DNA from: a virus
Virus record (IMG/VR): IMGVR_UViG_3300023091_000006
Span: 1 to 43,333 of that record
Direction: 5' to 3' (one strand)
Length of the DNA stretch: 43,333 nucleotides
The translations under genes were made by a program, and so were the position numbers. Shown piece after piece: positions 15,007-24,526 of the stretch (position 1 is the stretch's first letter; every line of letters begins with the position of its first letter). Below the pieces are notes generated by a model, which saw nothing but the letters and a program-made list of their open reading frames with translations, was not told the DNA's origin and did not search any database.

Positions 15007-18000
15007 TTAATCCCAGTTACCCTTAACACCAGCGGCACGCAGCCGCATTTTCTCATTACGCTGCAATTGACGCTGATCGACCGTCGTTACCTTCATGCCA
15101 GAGAAGAGGTTGACCATCCGCTCCGTAAACGACTTTCGAGGATCAACAGCAGCCTTGGCCGTCGCATATAACCGGGAGAAAGGACTCGCGCCAATCGCGT
15201 GCAACAGATACGGATCGGCACGGTACTTAAAGCCCTTTTTGCCACACTCTTCGTCGCCAAGGCCCACCGCCGAAAGGACCGGCGACCCAGTATCATAATC
15301 CGTTATCGGCGTCCCAAAAGCAAAGGACCGATTAAGGGCCACTTCGGGTCCAACTCGCAACCAAGGCTGTAGACGCCCCAGCACGTGACTCTCAGCGCCA
15401 GACAAACCGTCAGCAAACATATCCAGCGTGTCGGCAAGCGGAAACTCCAACCCAGTAAGGTAGTTGGGATTATTATCCTCGGCATTGATCCCCAGCCGCA
15501 AATGCTGCCGGTTAGCCACCCAGGGGTTGTACCGCCCCAGCAACTCATCTTCACGATCCAGCGTCGTCTCGGGCGCATCAATGTCCTCGACGCGCACCGT
15601 CTCGCCGTTGTCTAACTTCAACGTGTCGCCGTCGGAAACGGAAACCACCCGGTGATTTCCAGCAGGGCAAGCCGAAACTTTCGCGCCCCGCCTAAAAACC
15701 TTGGCTTTCATGTCCTCATAAGCAGGACGAGCCAAGCCCTCTTTCAACATGGTAGCCGAGACATCAACCCCATCCACGTACAGCCGGCAGACCCACCGAC
15801 CGTAATTGTCCTGCCCGCGCGGAACAACCTGAACAACCTTGCCAAGCGTCAACTCTTTCATTCGCGCGGTCGAACGATCCGCCTCCTTCGACCCCATCAA
15901 CTGACTCGCCGCCGGGAACAGCCCCATTTGCAAGTGTGCTACGCGTGGGTTAGTCGCCAGCGTCCGCAGCCCCTGCCCGGTCTCACCTTTGGTAAACTTG
16001 TAGAACATCATCAGGTGATTAAGAACTTCGTTCTCAAGGTGAGTGTAATTCTTAGAGTCATAATTGAACAAGGCACGATGCCGAGACTCCACAGCCATCG
16101 GCAAAGACTTGCCTTGCTCGACACCATGAATCACATTCGTCATCGCCTGGCGGTTTTCGATACCGGTAGAGAGGCGGCCACCGTGGCGATAAATCGCAAA
16201 ATTTTCCAGATCAAACGGGTTAATCTGGTGATACCAGCGAGACACACTGGCAGGAGAAGCACCAATACCAAGATCGTTCTCGGCATAGTTAAGCAACCCA
16301 CCAAGCCGGCCCGTATCATTCCGCAATTGCTTCCACGGAATAAACTTCCCTGTGCCAGAGACAATACCACCATTTTTATCGTGGCGCAACACCCCCTCGT
16401 GGAACCACCGCGAGAACGCCCCGGCCCGCTCGGGATCGTACATCGCGTGGACGCCCTTGAGAAAAAGGCGAGGATCAAGCGCCTTGAGACCCATTTCCGT
16501 CATGTTCTGGAAGGGGTGTCCAAGAATCGCATTGCGCACATGAAAAGCGGGAAACGGCAGGGTGACAACCGCCTTAGACAGGCGGCCAGCGTACTTAAGA
16601 GCCGAGAACAAGCGACTATGATCCAGCTGCTGCGCCCAAGCCGGACGCTCGCCCATCTTGGCCAGCGCCTTAATATATGCCTTCTCGCCATCAGAAGCCC
16701 CCCGGCCGGCCAAGCGCTGCCAGAAGTCCGAATGCTTCGCCAGCGCCCGCAGCGCCGGATCGGTCGGACCACCAAGAATCAGCTTCCTGAATCCCTCTTG
16801 CGTATAGAGATCGGCCGCCTCTTGCAGGACGTTCGCGCGCCAACGCGCCCCTTGAGGCAACATATGCGCCGTTGCCGGGGAGACTTGCTCGGCCCGATCC
16901 GCCAGCGAAGCAAAGTTGGTGCCCATCCGCCGACCAACAACTTCGCCAATAGTCGGCCAATTCTTGAGCCGACCCATCGCCCCACGCAAGGCCACCGCTC
17001 TCGCCGTACTCTCGGCGCTCGCCTTGGCACGAAACGACACCAGCTTCGCGACGTTCTTGTCAAGTACCATGCCAAACTTCTCGGCATGTTCCGCAGTCGG
17101 AAACACCCGCCATTTGTGAAAGAGATTCTCAAAAGCGCCAGGATTGCTGGCCAATTCGGCAGCCGTGTCATCTGTAATCTCAAGACCGGCACGAGACAGA
17201 TACCCCTTGATTGAACTAGGCTGCCCGCGCTGTGCCTGCAAATCCTTAACGAGTTTGCCAAATTGCCGACGCACACGCCAAGGCGTCTTAGCAAAGTCCA
17301 TCTGCATCGGCATGTAATGGGCAATCTTCCGTCGCGGATCGACAAGACCGGCGGCGGCCTCCGCTTCGAAGGCTTTGTCCATCACGCCTTTAGCGGTATC
17401 GTGCAGCAGTTGCTCGACAGGCGACAAGCTGACGTTTCGCCGATTAGTCAGAACATCGTAGACGCGCGCCTGCCCATCGCGACCAGCAACCTGCCCAAGG
17501 GTGTCAATAACATCCTGCGCCCGCATTTTCTGGCCACTGGCAATCGCCGCAGCGCGCCGGAAGTCGCCGGCGTCGCCATCACGCCCGACTTTAGCAAGCA
17601 TCTTGCCCACAGCCGTAGCGTGAGCCACGAAATCAGGAGAGACATCAGGTTCCCAGCCAGAAGCAAGGGCATTCTGAAGCAGAACATTATCAGACGGCCG
17701 AGCCTGGCCGGAACCCAACCGGCGCGCAATCTCGCCGGCCACCTCACCACCAGTCTCGGCCAGGTGGGCGGCAAACATACCAACCACGCGTTTCGGGTCA
17801 GAATAGCCGGGCAAAAGACGATTGTAGTCGGACGACAGGGCCACGCGGCCGGCAGAAGAATCGTGGACTGATTGGCTAATCTCGCCAGCATCGGCAACAG
17901 CCCCATGCTCAAGAGCCGAATCCATCGCCCCGCCGGCAATTTTCTCTCTAGGGGCAACACCATCGGGAACCCGCAAGTTATAATCACGCAGGGCAGTATC

Positions 18001-18894
18001 AGTCGCCTCGCCAACAGCCTGATCGCCCATTTGGCGCGCCTGCGCCTTCATCGCGTCCGTCAATCCCTCTTGGATGAATTGCGACTCAAGACCGACCGAA
18101 TTATCGGACACCTTCTCTACTTCCGCCCGCACGTTTGCAGGCAAATCGCCATAAGGACCAGCAACGAAGCGCAAGCCGGCGGCCACAGCACGATTACCCT
18201 CGCCCCAACGCTGCAGGGTAGGCATAACAGCATCAGCGGCCTTGAACACGCCTTGACTGATCGGGTCAGCAGTGCCAATTGGCGGCAACCCGTAGACCGA
18301 CAAGAGCGAGCGCTGGCCGCGCGCCGCCTGTTCAGCATAAGACTTCGCAATCGTGTCGCCACCGGCACGATACAGATCAAACAGATTCGAGGCTCGCTGA
18401 ACCTGCCCGGCACCGTCAACGTACCGGCCCGCGTCACCGGTCAAAGACACGGCGAGAGCCGCCCGACCAAGCGTAGACCCAGCCTCGACCGCGCTATCGG
18501 CGCGGGACAACATCAACCCAGTCTTACCGGCCTTGCTGGCAACGCCAAGGCCGGCGATAAGGTTAAGCGGATGCAAAATCATGTCACCGGCAAAGCCGGC
18601 AACATCGCGTTCGGTGCCCTCGGGAACACCCCAGGCCCCCAAGACATCCGAGAAGTGCTCGCGAACGTCGTCATCAATAGGATCGGTCGTCCAATCCCGA
18701 ACGACCTGCGGGAGATAGTCCCTCAGAGAATCTGGTAGCAGCTTGGACAACAATGAGACAGGATTGTAGTAATTGAACGCCCGCGCCGCCTGATAAGGTC
18801 GGCCCGCCAGGAGGTTAAAAACGCCATACTGCGAAGCGTCAAGGGCATCCCCTACGGAGCGCATAAAGCCCGGCGTAGTTTGGGAGTCGCCCAT
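15007..18894 (-). CDS. Giant virion-internal protein with permuted SNase domain (1295 aa)
   Basis: The largest gene, placed with tail genes where podoviruses encode ejected internal proteins. Residues 1-1000 are mostly helical, without a recognised domain. Residues about 1020-1110 hold a staphylococcal-nuclease-like domain in swapped order: the C-terminal half comes first (DNYGR 1029-1033, then WVCRLYVDGVDVSATMLKEG in part), and the N-terminal half follows (VSDGDTLKL with Asp1088, Asp1090; VRVEDIDAPE with Arg1101, Asp1106, Glu1109). Equivalents of all main catalytic residues (Asp21, Arg35, Asp40, Glu43, Arg87) are present. It may degrade host DNA or process phage DNA on entry. AAGGAA precedes the ATG. 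Confidence 0.75.
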   Translation of the reverse strand: MGDSQTTPGFMRSVGDALDASQYGVFNLLAGRPYQAARAFNYYNPVSLLSKLLPDSLRDYLPQVVRDWTTDPIDDDVREHFSDVLGAWGVPEGTERDVAGFAGDMILHPLNLIAGLGVASKAGKTGLMLSRADSAVEAGSTLGRAALAVSLTGDAGRYVDGAGQVQRASNLFDLYRAGGDTIAKSYAEQAARGQRSLLSVYGLPPIGTADPISQGVFKAADAVMPTLQRWGEGNRAVAAGLRFVAGPYGDLPANVRAEVEKVSDNSVGLESQFIQEGLTDAMKAQARQMGDQAVGEATDTALRDYNLRVPDGVAPREKIAGGAMDSALEHGAVADAGEISQSVHDSSAGRVALSSDYNRLLPGYSDPKRVVGMFAAHLAETGGEVAGEIARRLGSGQARPSDNVLLQNALASGWEPDVSPDFVAHATAVGKMLAKVGRDGDAGDFRRAAAIASGQKMRAQDVIDTLGQVAGRDGQARVYDVLTNRRNVSLSPVEQLLHDTAKGVMDKAFEAEAAAGLVDPRRKIAHYMPMQMDFAKTPWRVRRQFGKLVKDLQAQRGQPSSIKGYLSRAGLEITDDTAAELASNPGAFENLFHKWRVFPTAEHAEKFGMVLDKNVAKLVSFRAKASAESTARAVALRGAMGRLKNWPTIGEVVGRRMGTNFASLADRAEQVSPATAHMLPQGARWRANVLQEAADLYTQEGFRKLILGGPTDPALRALAKHSDFWQRLAGRGASDGEKAYIKALAKMGERPAWAQQLDHSRLFSALKYAGRLSKAVVTLPFPAFHVRNAILGHPFQNMTEMGLKALDPRLFLKGVHAMYDPERAGAFSRWFHEGVLRHDKNGGIVSGTGKFIPWKQLRNDTGRLGGLLNYAENDLGIGASPASVSRWYHQINPFDLENFAIYRHGGRLSTGIENRQAMTNVIHGVEQGKSLPMAVESRHRALFNYDSKNYTHLENEVLNHLMMFYKFTKGETGQGLRTLATNPRVAHLQMGLFPAASQLMGSKEADRSTARMKELTLGKVVQVVPRGQDNYGRWVCRLYVDGVDVSATMLKEGLARPAYEDMKAKVFRRGAKVSACPAGNHRVVSVSDGDTLKLDNGETVRVEDIDAPETTLDREDELLGRYNPWVANRQHLRLGINAEDNNPNYLTGLEFPLADTLDMFADGLSGAESHVLGRLQPWLRVGPEVALNRSFAFGTPITDYDTGSPVLSAVGLGDEECGKKGFKYRADPYLLHAIGASPFSRLYATAKAAVDPRKSFTERMVNLFSGMKVTTVDQRQLQRNEKMRLRAAGVKGNWD
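16361..16395 (-). promoter_or_regulatory. Intragenic promoter-like site in the giant virion gene
   Basis: On the - strand GGGGTGTTGC (16395-16386) gives TTGCGC, then 17 nt, then TATTGT (16366-16361). Spacing and -10 are as good as in the intergenic copies. It could produce a separate message for the C-terminal third, which includes the nuclease domain, and for the lipoprotein gene. Confidence 0.5.
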
Positions 18895-18906
18895 TAAAGA
18901 ATTTCC

Positions 18907-18934
18907 TTGACAAACAGAAAGGAGAGATTATCGT
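18907..18934 (+). promoter_or_regulatory. Sigma70-like promoter for the small membrane gene
   Basis: Perfect TTGACA (18907-18912), 16 nt, TATCGT (18929-18934). It lacks the GGGGTGTTGC box seen at the other predicted promoters. It reads against the flanking genes and has AAGGAGG further down before the ATG at 18959, so a separately controlled transcript is likely. Confidence 0.6.
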
Positions 18935-18958
18935 AACACAATCAAGGAGGAAGATAAA

Positions 18959-19159
18959 ATGGACACATGGCGCAGATGGACAATCGGAGGAGTAGCAATT
19001 AGCATAGCCATAACAGCCGTCAGTTTACTCTACCTGCTTCAAACGCCCAATTCTGACGCACTGCTACTGATCCTGCCGGCAAGCGTGTGGGTCGGGGTGA
19101 TATTCGCGTCAATCATCACCAAACCGAACCACACGCCGCCGACAAAGACTGCTATTTAG
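18959..19159 (+). CDS. Small two-helix membrane protein, holin-like (66 aa)
   Basis: Has AAGGAGG 8 nt upstream of ATG. Two hydrophobic segments (about 9-27 and 34-54) with a short polar turn, a charged N-terminus and a polar Lys/Thr-rich tail give a two-span membrane topology. That is the layout of class II holins and also of many other small phage membrane proteins. It is the only + gene among the virion genes, with its own promoter, and its end overlaps the end of the opposite gene by 8 nt. No endolysin lies beside it, so holin is a guess; an early-expressed exclusion protein is the alternative. Confidence 0.65.
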   Translation: MDTWRRWTIGGVAISIAITAVSLLYLLQTPNSDALLLILPASVWVGVIFASIITKPNHTPPTKTAI

Positions 19160-21305
19160 CCGTAGACGGCCTAACCCCAGCCGCCTGCGCGGCCGTCGGA
19201 ACACCCATCCGGGGATCGGCACCAGACCCGCCAGTCAGCGACTTGCGAATCCGATCAATCGACGCCTGAATGTCGGTCCACTCGCCGTCGACGCGAGCCC
19301 AACTACTCGCGCCCCACTGAGAACCGAGCGTCGCCTCCATGTGATTCAAACGCTGCAACATCTCGGGACGATACTTCGTCAGATCGGCGGCAGACATCGA
19401 CTGAATGTTACGCCCGAACTCGCCAATGGCCTTCAGAACGCCGGTATTGTTCTGCCAGGTAAAAATCGCATTCGGATCAACACCTTGCGCGCGGCCTTCG
19501 GCCTCGCCCCACCACTTGCCAGCCCCACTCTGAGCAAACCCGGTGTCATAGTCGCGATTCGTCGCCATTGCATCGCCAAGGGCGGCAGGACCGCCAGAAC
19601 CGGCATTATCACCGCCAGGCGAGAAGCCACCAGGAGAAGCCGACTGGCCAAGAATCGACCCCATCGCCTTGCCCTGCGACTGGTTAATCGGACCACCACG
19701 CACCTGATCCAATGCAGCCCCAGAAGCAGCGACGTTAATCCCAGTCGCCTGCGCACCGGCGAGCTTGGACTGGTCCTGCGTACCCTGAACAACAGCGCCA
19801 GTCTTGGCCGTCTGCATCGCCAAATCACTCGCACGTTCTCTCTCTAGGTAAGCACGAGACGCCGCCTGATCGCCCTGCCACAATTCACCTTGGCTCTTAG
19901 CGAACTTATCGTTGTCGCTCATAGCAGCGTTCTTAATGGCCCCGGCACCCTCCGTAAACGCCGTCATGTTCTGAATAGCATTGCCATCGGACGCCTGCCG
20001 CATACGCTGACCACCAGACCCGTCAGGAATAATATTGCCGGCCCCGGCCTGCAGGCGACCGTAAGCATCTTGCTTGTCCTCGCCGGCAATATTGATACCA
20101 CCGGAATACCTGTTCTGCTGATCCCGATAGGCCCCGAATTGCTGCAAGCCAGCCGCGTCGCCATTTTGGTTCTGTAGCCACTTACGAGCAATCCACTCGT
20201 TCTCGTTCAATCCATCGGTGCCGCCGGCCCCTTGAAGCTGCGAGAACTGCTGGTGCCACCCCTGCAACTTCGCATACGCAGCATCCTCCGGGGTAGACGA
20301 GCCATCACGATTATTCTGCCACGCCTGCCCCGCAGCGTCATGCGCAGATTTTTCGGCAGCGTCATACTGAGCCGACCATTGAGAAGCAGGGTTAAACGAC
20401 CCATAATTCTGCTTATTGTACGAGTCCTTCAACATCGAACGCTCCGCCGTGGTTTGCATCCCAGGAGCGGCAGTAATCCACTTGGTTTCGCCGGTAGTCG
20501 GATCGGCAATGCCTTGCCGGCCACGCAAATCCATTGCGTCTTGCAATTGCTGACTCTTCTGGCCAGTCGCAACATACGTAGCAAGGTGCCCGGCCGGCAA
20601 ATCAACCCTCCCAGCCAGACCCTCAGCGATCCGCTGTCGCACGGCACGTTGCGCCTGTTCTTGCGGCGAAATCTGCGGAGGAGCGTACGGATTCTGATCG
20701 CCAGCGCCACCGTAACCGCCACGATCATTGTTGCCGTTCCCGTAACGATTGACTTGCTCGTTCGACGGCGCATAACCACGGCCGTAGCCGTTTTGCGACG
20801 GCTGGAAACCCCAACCGTACTGTGCCGGCACGCTCTCGGAATAAGGGCCTTGCGTCGAAGGGGCGCTCCAATTATACGCGCCACCAGCACCACCGCCATT
20901 AACCGCCCGATTAGTAGCCGCGACCATCGGATCGCCGCCAAACAGATTCGGGCCATTGCCAGCCGGAGGATACCCGCCGCCGAAACCGGTAGGAGAACCC
21001 TGATTCGTTGGCGGAAAATATCGCGGATCGCGACCAAGAACGCCCTGATCGTTACGAACCATCGGATGACCCGACCCGGCATTCGCGCTACGTTCCTGAT
21101 CTTCGTAATCCATCTGATTACGAAGCTGCCCGCTACGCTGTTGCGACAGACGATCCATCATCGCCTCGCGGTCGAATCCGGTAAAACCCATGCGCGGCCC
21201 AGGCTGCGGACGCTGATTCTGCTGGTCGTACTGATACTGACCAGCGCCCTGCAAGCCATTACCGCCATAGACTTGACCACGACCAACAAAAACCGGACCC
21301 GGCAT
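19152..21305 (-). CDS. Gly/Gln-rich virion protein (717 aa)
   Basis: Start set at 21305, after the collagen-like gene, with GGGGGTG upstream; the frame is open further up but only as a shadow of the collagen repeats. Residues 1-230 are low complexity (Gly, Gln, Asn, Tyr, Pro). Residues 230-717 are helical with many Gln, Ala and Asp (QEQAQRAVRQRIAEGL, QLQDAMDLRGRQG). This composition, and a place between tail and giant virion gene, suits an internal or ejected virion protein. No enzymatic motif seen. Its stop overlaps the + membrane gene. Confidence 0.6.
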   Translation of the reverse strand: MPGPVFVGRGQVYGGNGLQGAGQYQYDQQNQRPQPGPRMGFTGFDREAMMDRLSQQRSGQLRNQMDYEDQERSANAGSGHPMVRNDQGVLGRDPRYFPPTNQGSPTGFGGGYPPAGNGPNLFGGDPMVAATNRAVNGGGAGGAYNWSAPSTQGPYSESVPAQYGWGFQPSQNGYGRGYAPSNEQVNRYGNGNNDRGGYGGAGDQNPYAPPQISPQEQAQRAVRQRIAEGLAGRVDLPAGHLATYVATGQKSQQLQDAMDLRGRQGIADPTTGETKWITAAPGMQTTAERSMLKDSYNKQNYGSFNPASQWSAQYDAAEKSAHDAAGQAWQNNRDGSSTPEDAAYAKLQGWHQQFSQLQGAGGTDGLNENEWIARKWLQNQNGDAAGLQQFGAYRDQQNRYSGGINIAGEDKQDAYGRLQAGAGNIIPDGSGGQRMRQASDGNAIQNMTAFTEGAGAIKNAAMSDNDKFAKSQGELWQGDQAASRAYLERERASDLAMQTAKTGAVVQGTQDQSKLAGAQATGINVAASGAALDQVRGGPINQSQGKAMGSILGQSASPGGFSPGGDNAGSGGPAALGDAMATNRDYDTGFAQSGAGKWWGEAEGRAQGVDPNAIFTWQNNTGVLKAIGEFGRNIQSMSAADLTKYRPEMLQRLNHMEATLGSQWGASSWARVDGEWTDIQASIDRIRKSLTGGSGADPRMGVPTAAQAAGVRPSTAK

Positions 21306-21340
21306 AAAACACCCCCACAAAAAAACCACTACGATTGACC

Positions 21341-21796
21341 CTAGTAAGAACCACCAGGCAACCCCGGAGGGCCAGGCGGCCCTTCTTGGCCCTGCGGACC
21401 CATCGGCCCTTCGAAGCCCTGCGGACCCGTTTCGCCTTGCGGACCAACATCGCCCTGCAGACCCATCGGCCCTTCTTCGCCCTGCGGACCCGTTTCGCCT
21501 TGCGGACCAACATCGCCCTGCGGACCAGGAATACCCTGAGCGCCTTGCGGACCCATAGGACCATCTACGCCCTGCGGACCCTCGGAACCAGGAATGCCAG
21601 GCAATCCCTGCGCTGCGAAGCAAACGCAGAACTCGACCCCATGACTATCACAACAAACCAGAACATAATCGCCAATAGACGCCTGACCGTAACACCGCAT
21701 TGACCGAGACCCACCAACGGCGCGATCACCGCACGCGTCAAGTACAGACACGGAGACCATCATGCCATCAATGCCATTGACGATTCCGGCACCCAC
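21341..21796 (-). CDS. Collagen-like tail/appendage protein (151 aa)
   Basis: Begins with GTG in a TAGTG overlap with the nozzle gene stop. Residues 1-62 form a small Cys-containing beta domain. From about residue 63 to 148 the sequence is an almost unbroken series of Gly-X-Y triplets ([16 protein letters not shown] and similar), the pattern of phage collagen-like fibres, expected to form a trimeric triple helix. It ends GLPGGSY. It is probably attached to the tail next to the nozzle. DNA repeats inside it may let its length vary. Confidence 0.85.
   Translation of the reverse strand: MGAGIVNGIDGMMVSVSVLDACGDRAVGGSRSMRCYGQASIGDYVLVCCDSHGVEFCVCFAAQGLPGIPGSEGPQGVDGPMGPQGAQGIPGPQGDVGPQGETGPQGEEGPMGLQGDVGPQGETGPQGFEGPMGPQGQEGPPGPPGLPGGSY
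21418..21521 (-). repeat. Near-identical 41-nt repeats inside the collagen-like gene
   Basis: The stretch 21418-21458 recurs at 21481-21521, a 63-nt shift equal to seven Gly-X-Y triplets. In-frame slippage or recombination between copies would lengthen or shorten the fibre without breaking the frame. Confidence 0.8.
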
Positions 21797-23724
21797 TATC
21801 GCACCTCCGCATCAACCCGCGCCAGAATAAACGCTGGCGCACCAAGAACACTGCCAGCCGGCCGCGTCAGCGTCACCCGCAAATACTCAAGCCAGGAATC
21901 AGCCATGAAGTGGTACCAGTGATCGGTCAGAGAAACCACATAGGACCGATCATCGGCCGTCGTATCCCGACGATTCACGCCCGCCAGACCAAGGGCGCAC
22001 GAATCGAGCGCCTGAAACTGAAAACTCACCCACCGAAACACGTCTTTAATACCGGCAACAGCATCGCCGCCATCGTTCCGCTTCAGGTGCAACTGAAAGG
22101 CGGTCGCGAAATCAACCACCGTACCGTAATCGTCAAACACCGACCCATTGCACTTAACCACGGCGTTATTCGACATCAGCATTAGCAGGTCATCGCCGAC
22201 CGTCGCCATCGACTGCACCGCGACGGGCATTTGATGCAAATAAAACTCGCCACGATTCAGATTGAGTACCAGGATCATTGACGGCGCGGTGTCACCGACC
22301 ATGCAGACCGACCACCACGCCTCATGTTCACGCGGCCACCAGCCGCAAGAACAGAGCGACATCTTCGTCCAGTCAATTCCCAGCATCCAATTCTTCAGCA
22401 CATGCCTGGAAATGTCCCGAACGCCATCGCCATCAAACCGCCAGACACCAGACTTATCGAGCCAGACAGCAGCGGTAGACGTAACCACCGTCATGTCACC
22501 AGGGCCGCCGTCCATCGCCCACAGTGTCGGAACCTCGGTATACCCCTCGCCAGCCATATTCAGGAGCGTAATGCCGGTCGTCAGAATCACCACCACGCGA
22601 CCGCCCTGAATACCAAGGCCAACAATCGACCCATCACCACCGCCAACAACCTCAACAAACGCCTCGCGCGGCGGCAACTGATAGCCGCTAACGTAGCCAG
22701 GCCACCGCCAATGATGTTCAGAGTCGCCAGACATCACCGGCTCGGGCGCGGTATGCCGAATCGCACACTGTTCCGGCCGATTAGGCAACGACCACCAGAC
22801 GCGTCGCGGATGATCGCTATTACCAGACACCAGCACGCGGTTCATGTGCTGAACAGCAAAGTCGCCGTTCGGCATACAACCCACTTCATGCGAGAGGGGA
22901 ATATCCAGCAAGCCATCAACCAGGTTGTCATAAATCGCGGTACCGACAAATCTCGCCGTCACAGGATTATCAACCGTCACACTAAGGTTAATGACCGGAT
23001 CAGTCCCGGCAATCCACCCATTATCACCGCCGGGAGCACGCGCCACGCTGATCGGCATCACCGTAACAGTGTCAATCGGGACAGTAATCAGGCGATAATA
23101 CTGTTTCGAGTACACCTGGCGAAAAGCGTTGTCCTGCAAAAACCAGCCATCCGTGTTGGCCCGCGTACGATAAATCCGCACGTGCGTAAAGTTAGCAAAC
23201 CCAACCAGATTGGGAATGTAAACTTGAAGCCCGTTGCCGGTCAGAGCAGTGCAATTAACCGGGTTCGAACAAGCCGAAGGCTGACCCTCTACGTCGTGAA
23301 TCGGATCGTAGAGAGTATACACGTAACGGTACCACCCTTTCAACACCCCACCGCCGTCAAGTACGACCGTCTCGTCGGGGGCGACATACGACCAGTTGCG
23401 AATGTAGACACCAATCGGGGCGGTCGGCTGCCCGCAGCCCAATTGCACCTCACTGCCGCCGAGATACTGCACGTTACCAGTCCCGCAGAACCGCAAAAGC
23501 CGCCCCTCAAAATCGAGACAACCCTCAGTCGCATCGGCAGCCAGAGACCCATACTGACTGTACCAGTGCGCCGGCCGGGTCGCCGAGAGGCGCGTAATAC
23601 CCTCGCGCCGCTTCACTAGACCGTCATCTTCAATCCGCACATTCAAACAAGCGGTCGCGGTGCCCGGCGGAAGATCGCCGACATCCGCGTCGCTATTCAG
23701 ACCATGAAAAGTCGGAACCTTCAT
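21796..23724 (-). CDS. Tail nozzle-like / tubular protein (642 aa)
   Basis: Starts [42 protein letters not shown] when joined in pieces: a sequence naming 'points to ground truth' parameters, GxxR and KR..G, typical of the N-termini of podovirus nozzle proteins. Recurring beta-blade-like units ([35 protein letters not shown]) suggest a propeller-like fold. No enzyme motif. It lies right after the adaptor-like gene, the usual adaptor-nozzle order. Assignment rests on position and composition, so moderate. A promoter-like site occurs inside it. Confidence 0.6.
   Translation of the reverse strand: MKVPTFHGLNSDADVGDLPPGTATACLNVRIEDDGLVKRREGITRLSATRPAHWYSQYGSLAADATEGCLDFEGRLLRFCGTGNVQYLGGSEVQLGCGQPTAPIGVYIRNWSYVAPDETVVLDGGGVLKGWYRYVYTLYDPIHDVEGQPSACSNPVNCTALTGNGLQVYIPNLVGFANFTHVRIYRTRANTDGWFLQDNAFRQVYSKQYYRLITVPIDTVTVMPISVARAPGGDNGWIAGTDPVINLSVTVDNPVTARFVGTAIYDNLVDGLLDIPLSHEVGCMPNGDFAVQHMNRVLVSGNSDHPRRVWWSLPNRPEQCAIRHTAPEPVMSGDSEHHWRWPGYVSGYQLPPREAFVEVVGGGDGSIVGLGIQGGRVVVILTTGITLLNMAGEGYTEVPTLWAMDGGPGDMTVVTSTAAVWLDKSGVWRFDGDGVRDISRHVLKNWMLGIDWTKMSLCSCGWWPREHEAWWSVCMVGDTAPSMILVLNLNRGEFYLHQMPVAVQSMATVGDDLLMLMSNNAVVKCNGSVFDDYGTVVDFATAFQLHLKRNDGGDAVAGIKDVFRWVSFQFQALDSCALGLAGVNRRDTTADDRSYVVSLTDHWYHFMADSWLEYLRVTLTRPAGSVLGAPAFILARVDAEVR
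23314..23349 (-). promoter_or_regulatory. Intragenic promoter-like site near the nozzle gene start
   Basis: On the - strand GGGGTGTTGA (one mismatch, 23349-23340) gives TTGAAA, closer to consensus than the other copies, then 18 nt and TATACT (23319-23314). It is oriented leftwards and could support transcription of the collagen-like and downstream virion genes. Confidence 0.5.
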
Positions 23725-23725
23725 G

Positions 23726-24523
23726 TTACCCCACCATACCCCACATTTGACCAGTGCCAGGCTCGGTAACGCCCTGTCCGGTCGGGAAGTGGCCAGGATC
23801 GAGCGTCACATGCTCGCCAATCCGATCAACAGCCAAGACGGCCAAAGCCCGATCCATCGCCCGCTTAGCATCAACCGCTCGCGCCTCGGAATTAGCGTGA
23901 TCGCGATCCTTCATAATCGCGTGGACGGCCTCAGCCTCACACGCCTCAGACAAAGCCGCCGGCATCAGCCAGGGCAGCGAAGCAATAAACGTCCGATAGT
24001 AATTCACCGTCACAGCGCCGGCCTCAACCGACTGCACGGCCGGATATACGTAATCGCGCACATGATGAAGATCAGAGCCAACCCGCCCGCCAAGAAAGTG
24101 CAGATACCAGGCTACCGGATTGCCAGTCGCGGGATCAACAAACGACACCACCTCAACATGAGCCACGGCGGCGGGAATCTCGGTAGTAGCAACGGTCGGC
24201 AAGGCGGAAGGAACGCCACCATACCGACGCAACACAATCGGCAGGCGCCTAGTGGCCCCAGTCGCCGACGAAACGAAGGAAACCACCACAGACCCATTCG
24301 GCTCGGGCTTGAAATCCGCCGGCAACGCCACCCAAGACTGTCCAACAGAAACCGAAGCCACAAACTGCGTCAACAGATCGCGCCACATCGCACTGTCAGC
24401 CACGCGCGCAGTAGCATCAGCCGCCATAGAAGCGAACACGAGGGCGTCGTCGGTCGTCAATTGCGTAACGCCGACGGCCCGCTTCATCGCTTTTACGTAC
24501 TGATCTTGAGCCACCACACGCAT
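23726..24523 (-). CDS. Head-tail adaptor-like protein (265 aa)
   Basis: Begins MRVVAQDQYVKAMKRAVGVTQ and ends with a helix-rich region in which EACEAEAVHAIMKDRDHANSE (in pieces, about 200-225) recalls the ring adaptor proteins that connect portal and tail. The middle (60-160) is beta-like and includes GQSWVALPADF and AWYLHFLGGR. Its stop is one base from the nozzle gene start. Order (capsid, small genes, this gene, nozzle) supports an adaptor role, but no family is certain. Confidence 0.5.
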   Translation of the reverse strand: MRVVAQDQYVKAMKRAVGVTQLTTDDALVFASMAADATARVADSAMWRDLLTQFVASVSVGQSWVALPADFKPEPNGSVVVSFVSSATGATRRLPIVLRRYGGVPSALPTVATTEIPAAVAHVEVVSFVDPATGNPVAWYLHFLGGRVGSDLHHVRDYVYPAVQSVEAGAVTVNYYRTFIASLPWLMPAALSEACEAEAVHAIMKDRDHANSEARAVDAKRAMDRALAVLAVDRIGEHVTLDPGHFPTGQGVTEPGTGQMWGMVG

Positions 24524-24526
24524 GAT

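Noticed and set aside
19152-21623. Extended N-terminus of the Gly/Gln-rich virion protein across the collagen gene
   Set aside because: The extra 106 codons are Arg/Gly/Ser/Trp shadow of the Gly-X-Y repeats; the start at 21305 is cleaner.
22324-23619. Long + open frame (over 430 codons) opposite the nozzle gene, with similar ones opposite other virion genes
   Set aside because: Rich in Arg, His, Pro and Thr, no ribosome sites, exactly antisense to convincing genes: an effect of GC-rich codon use.
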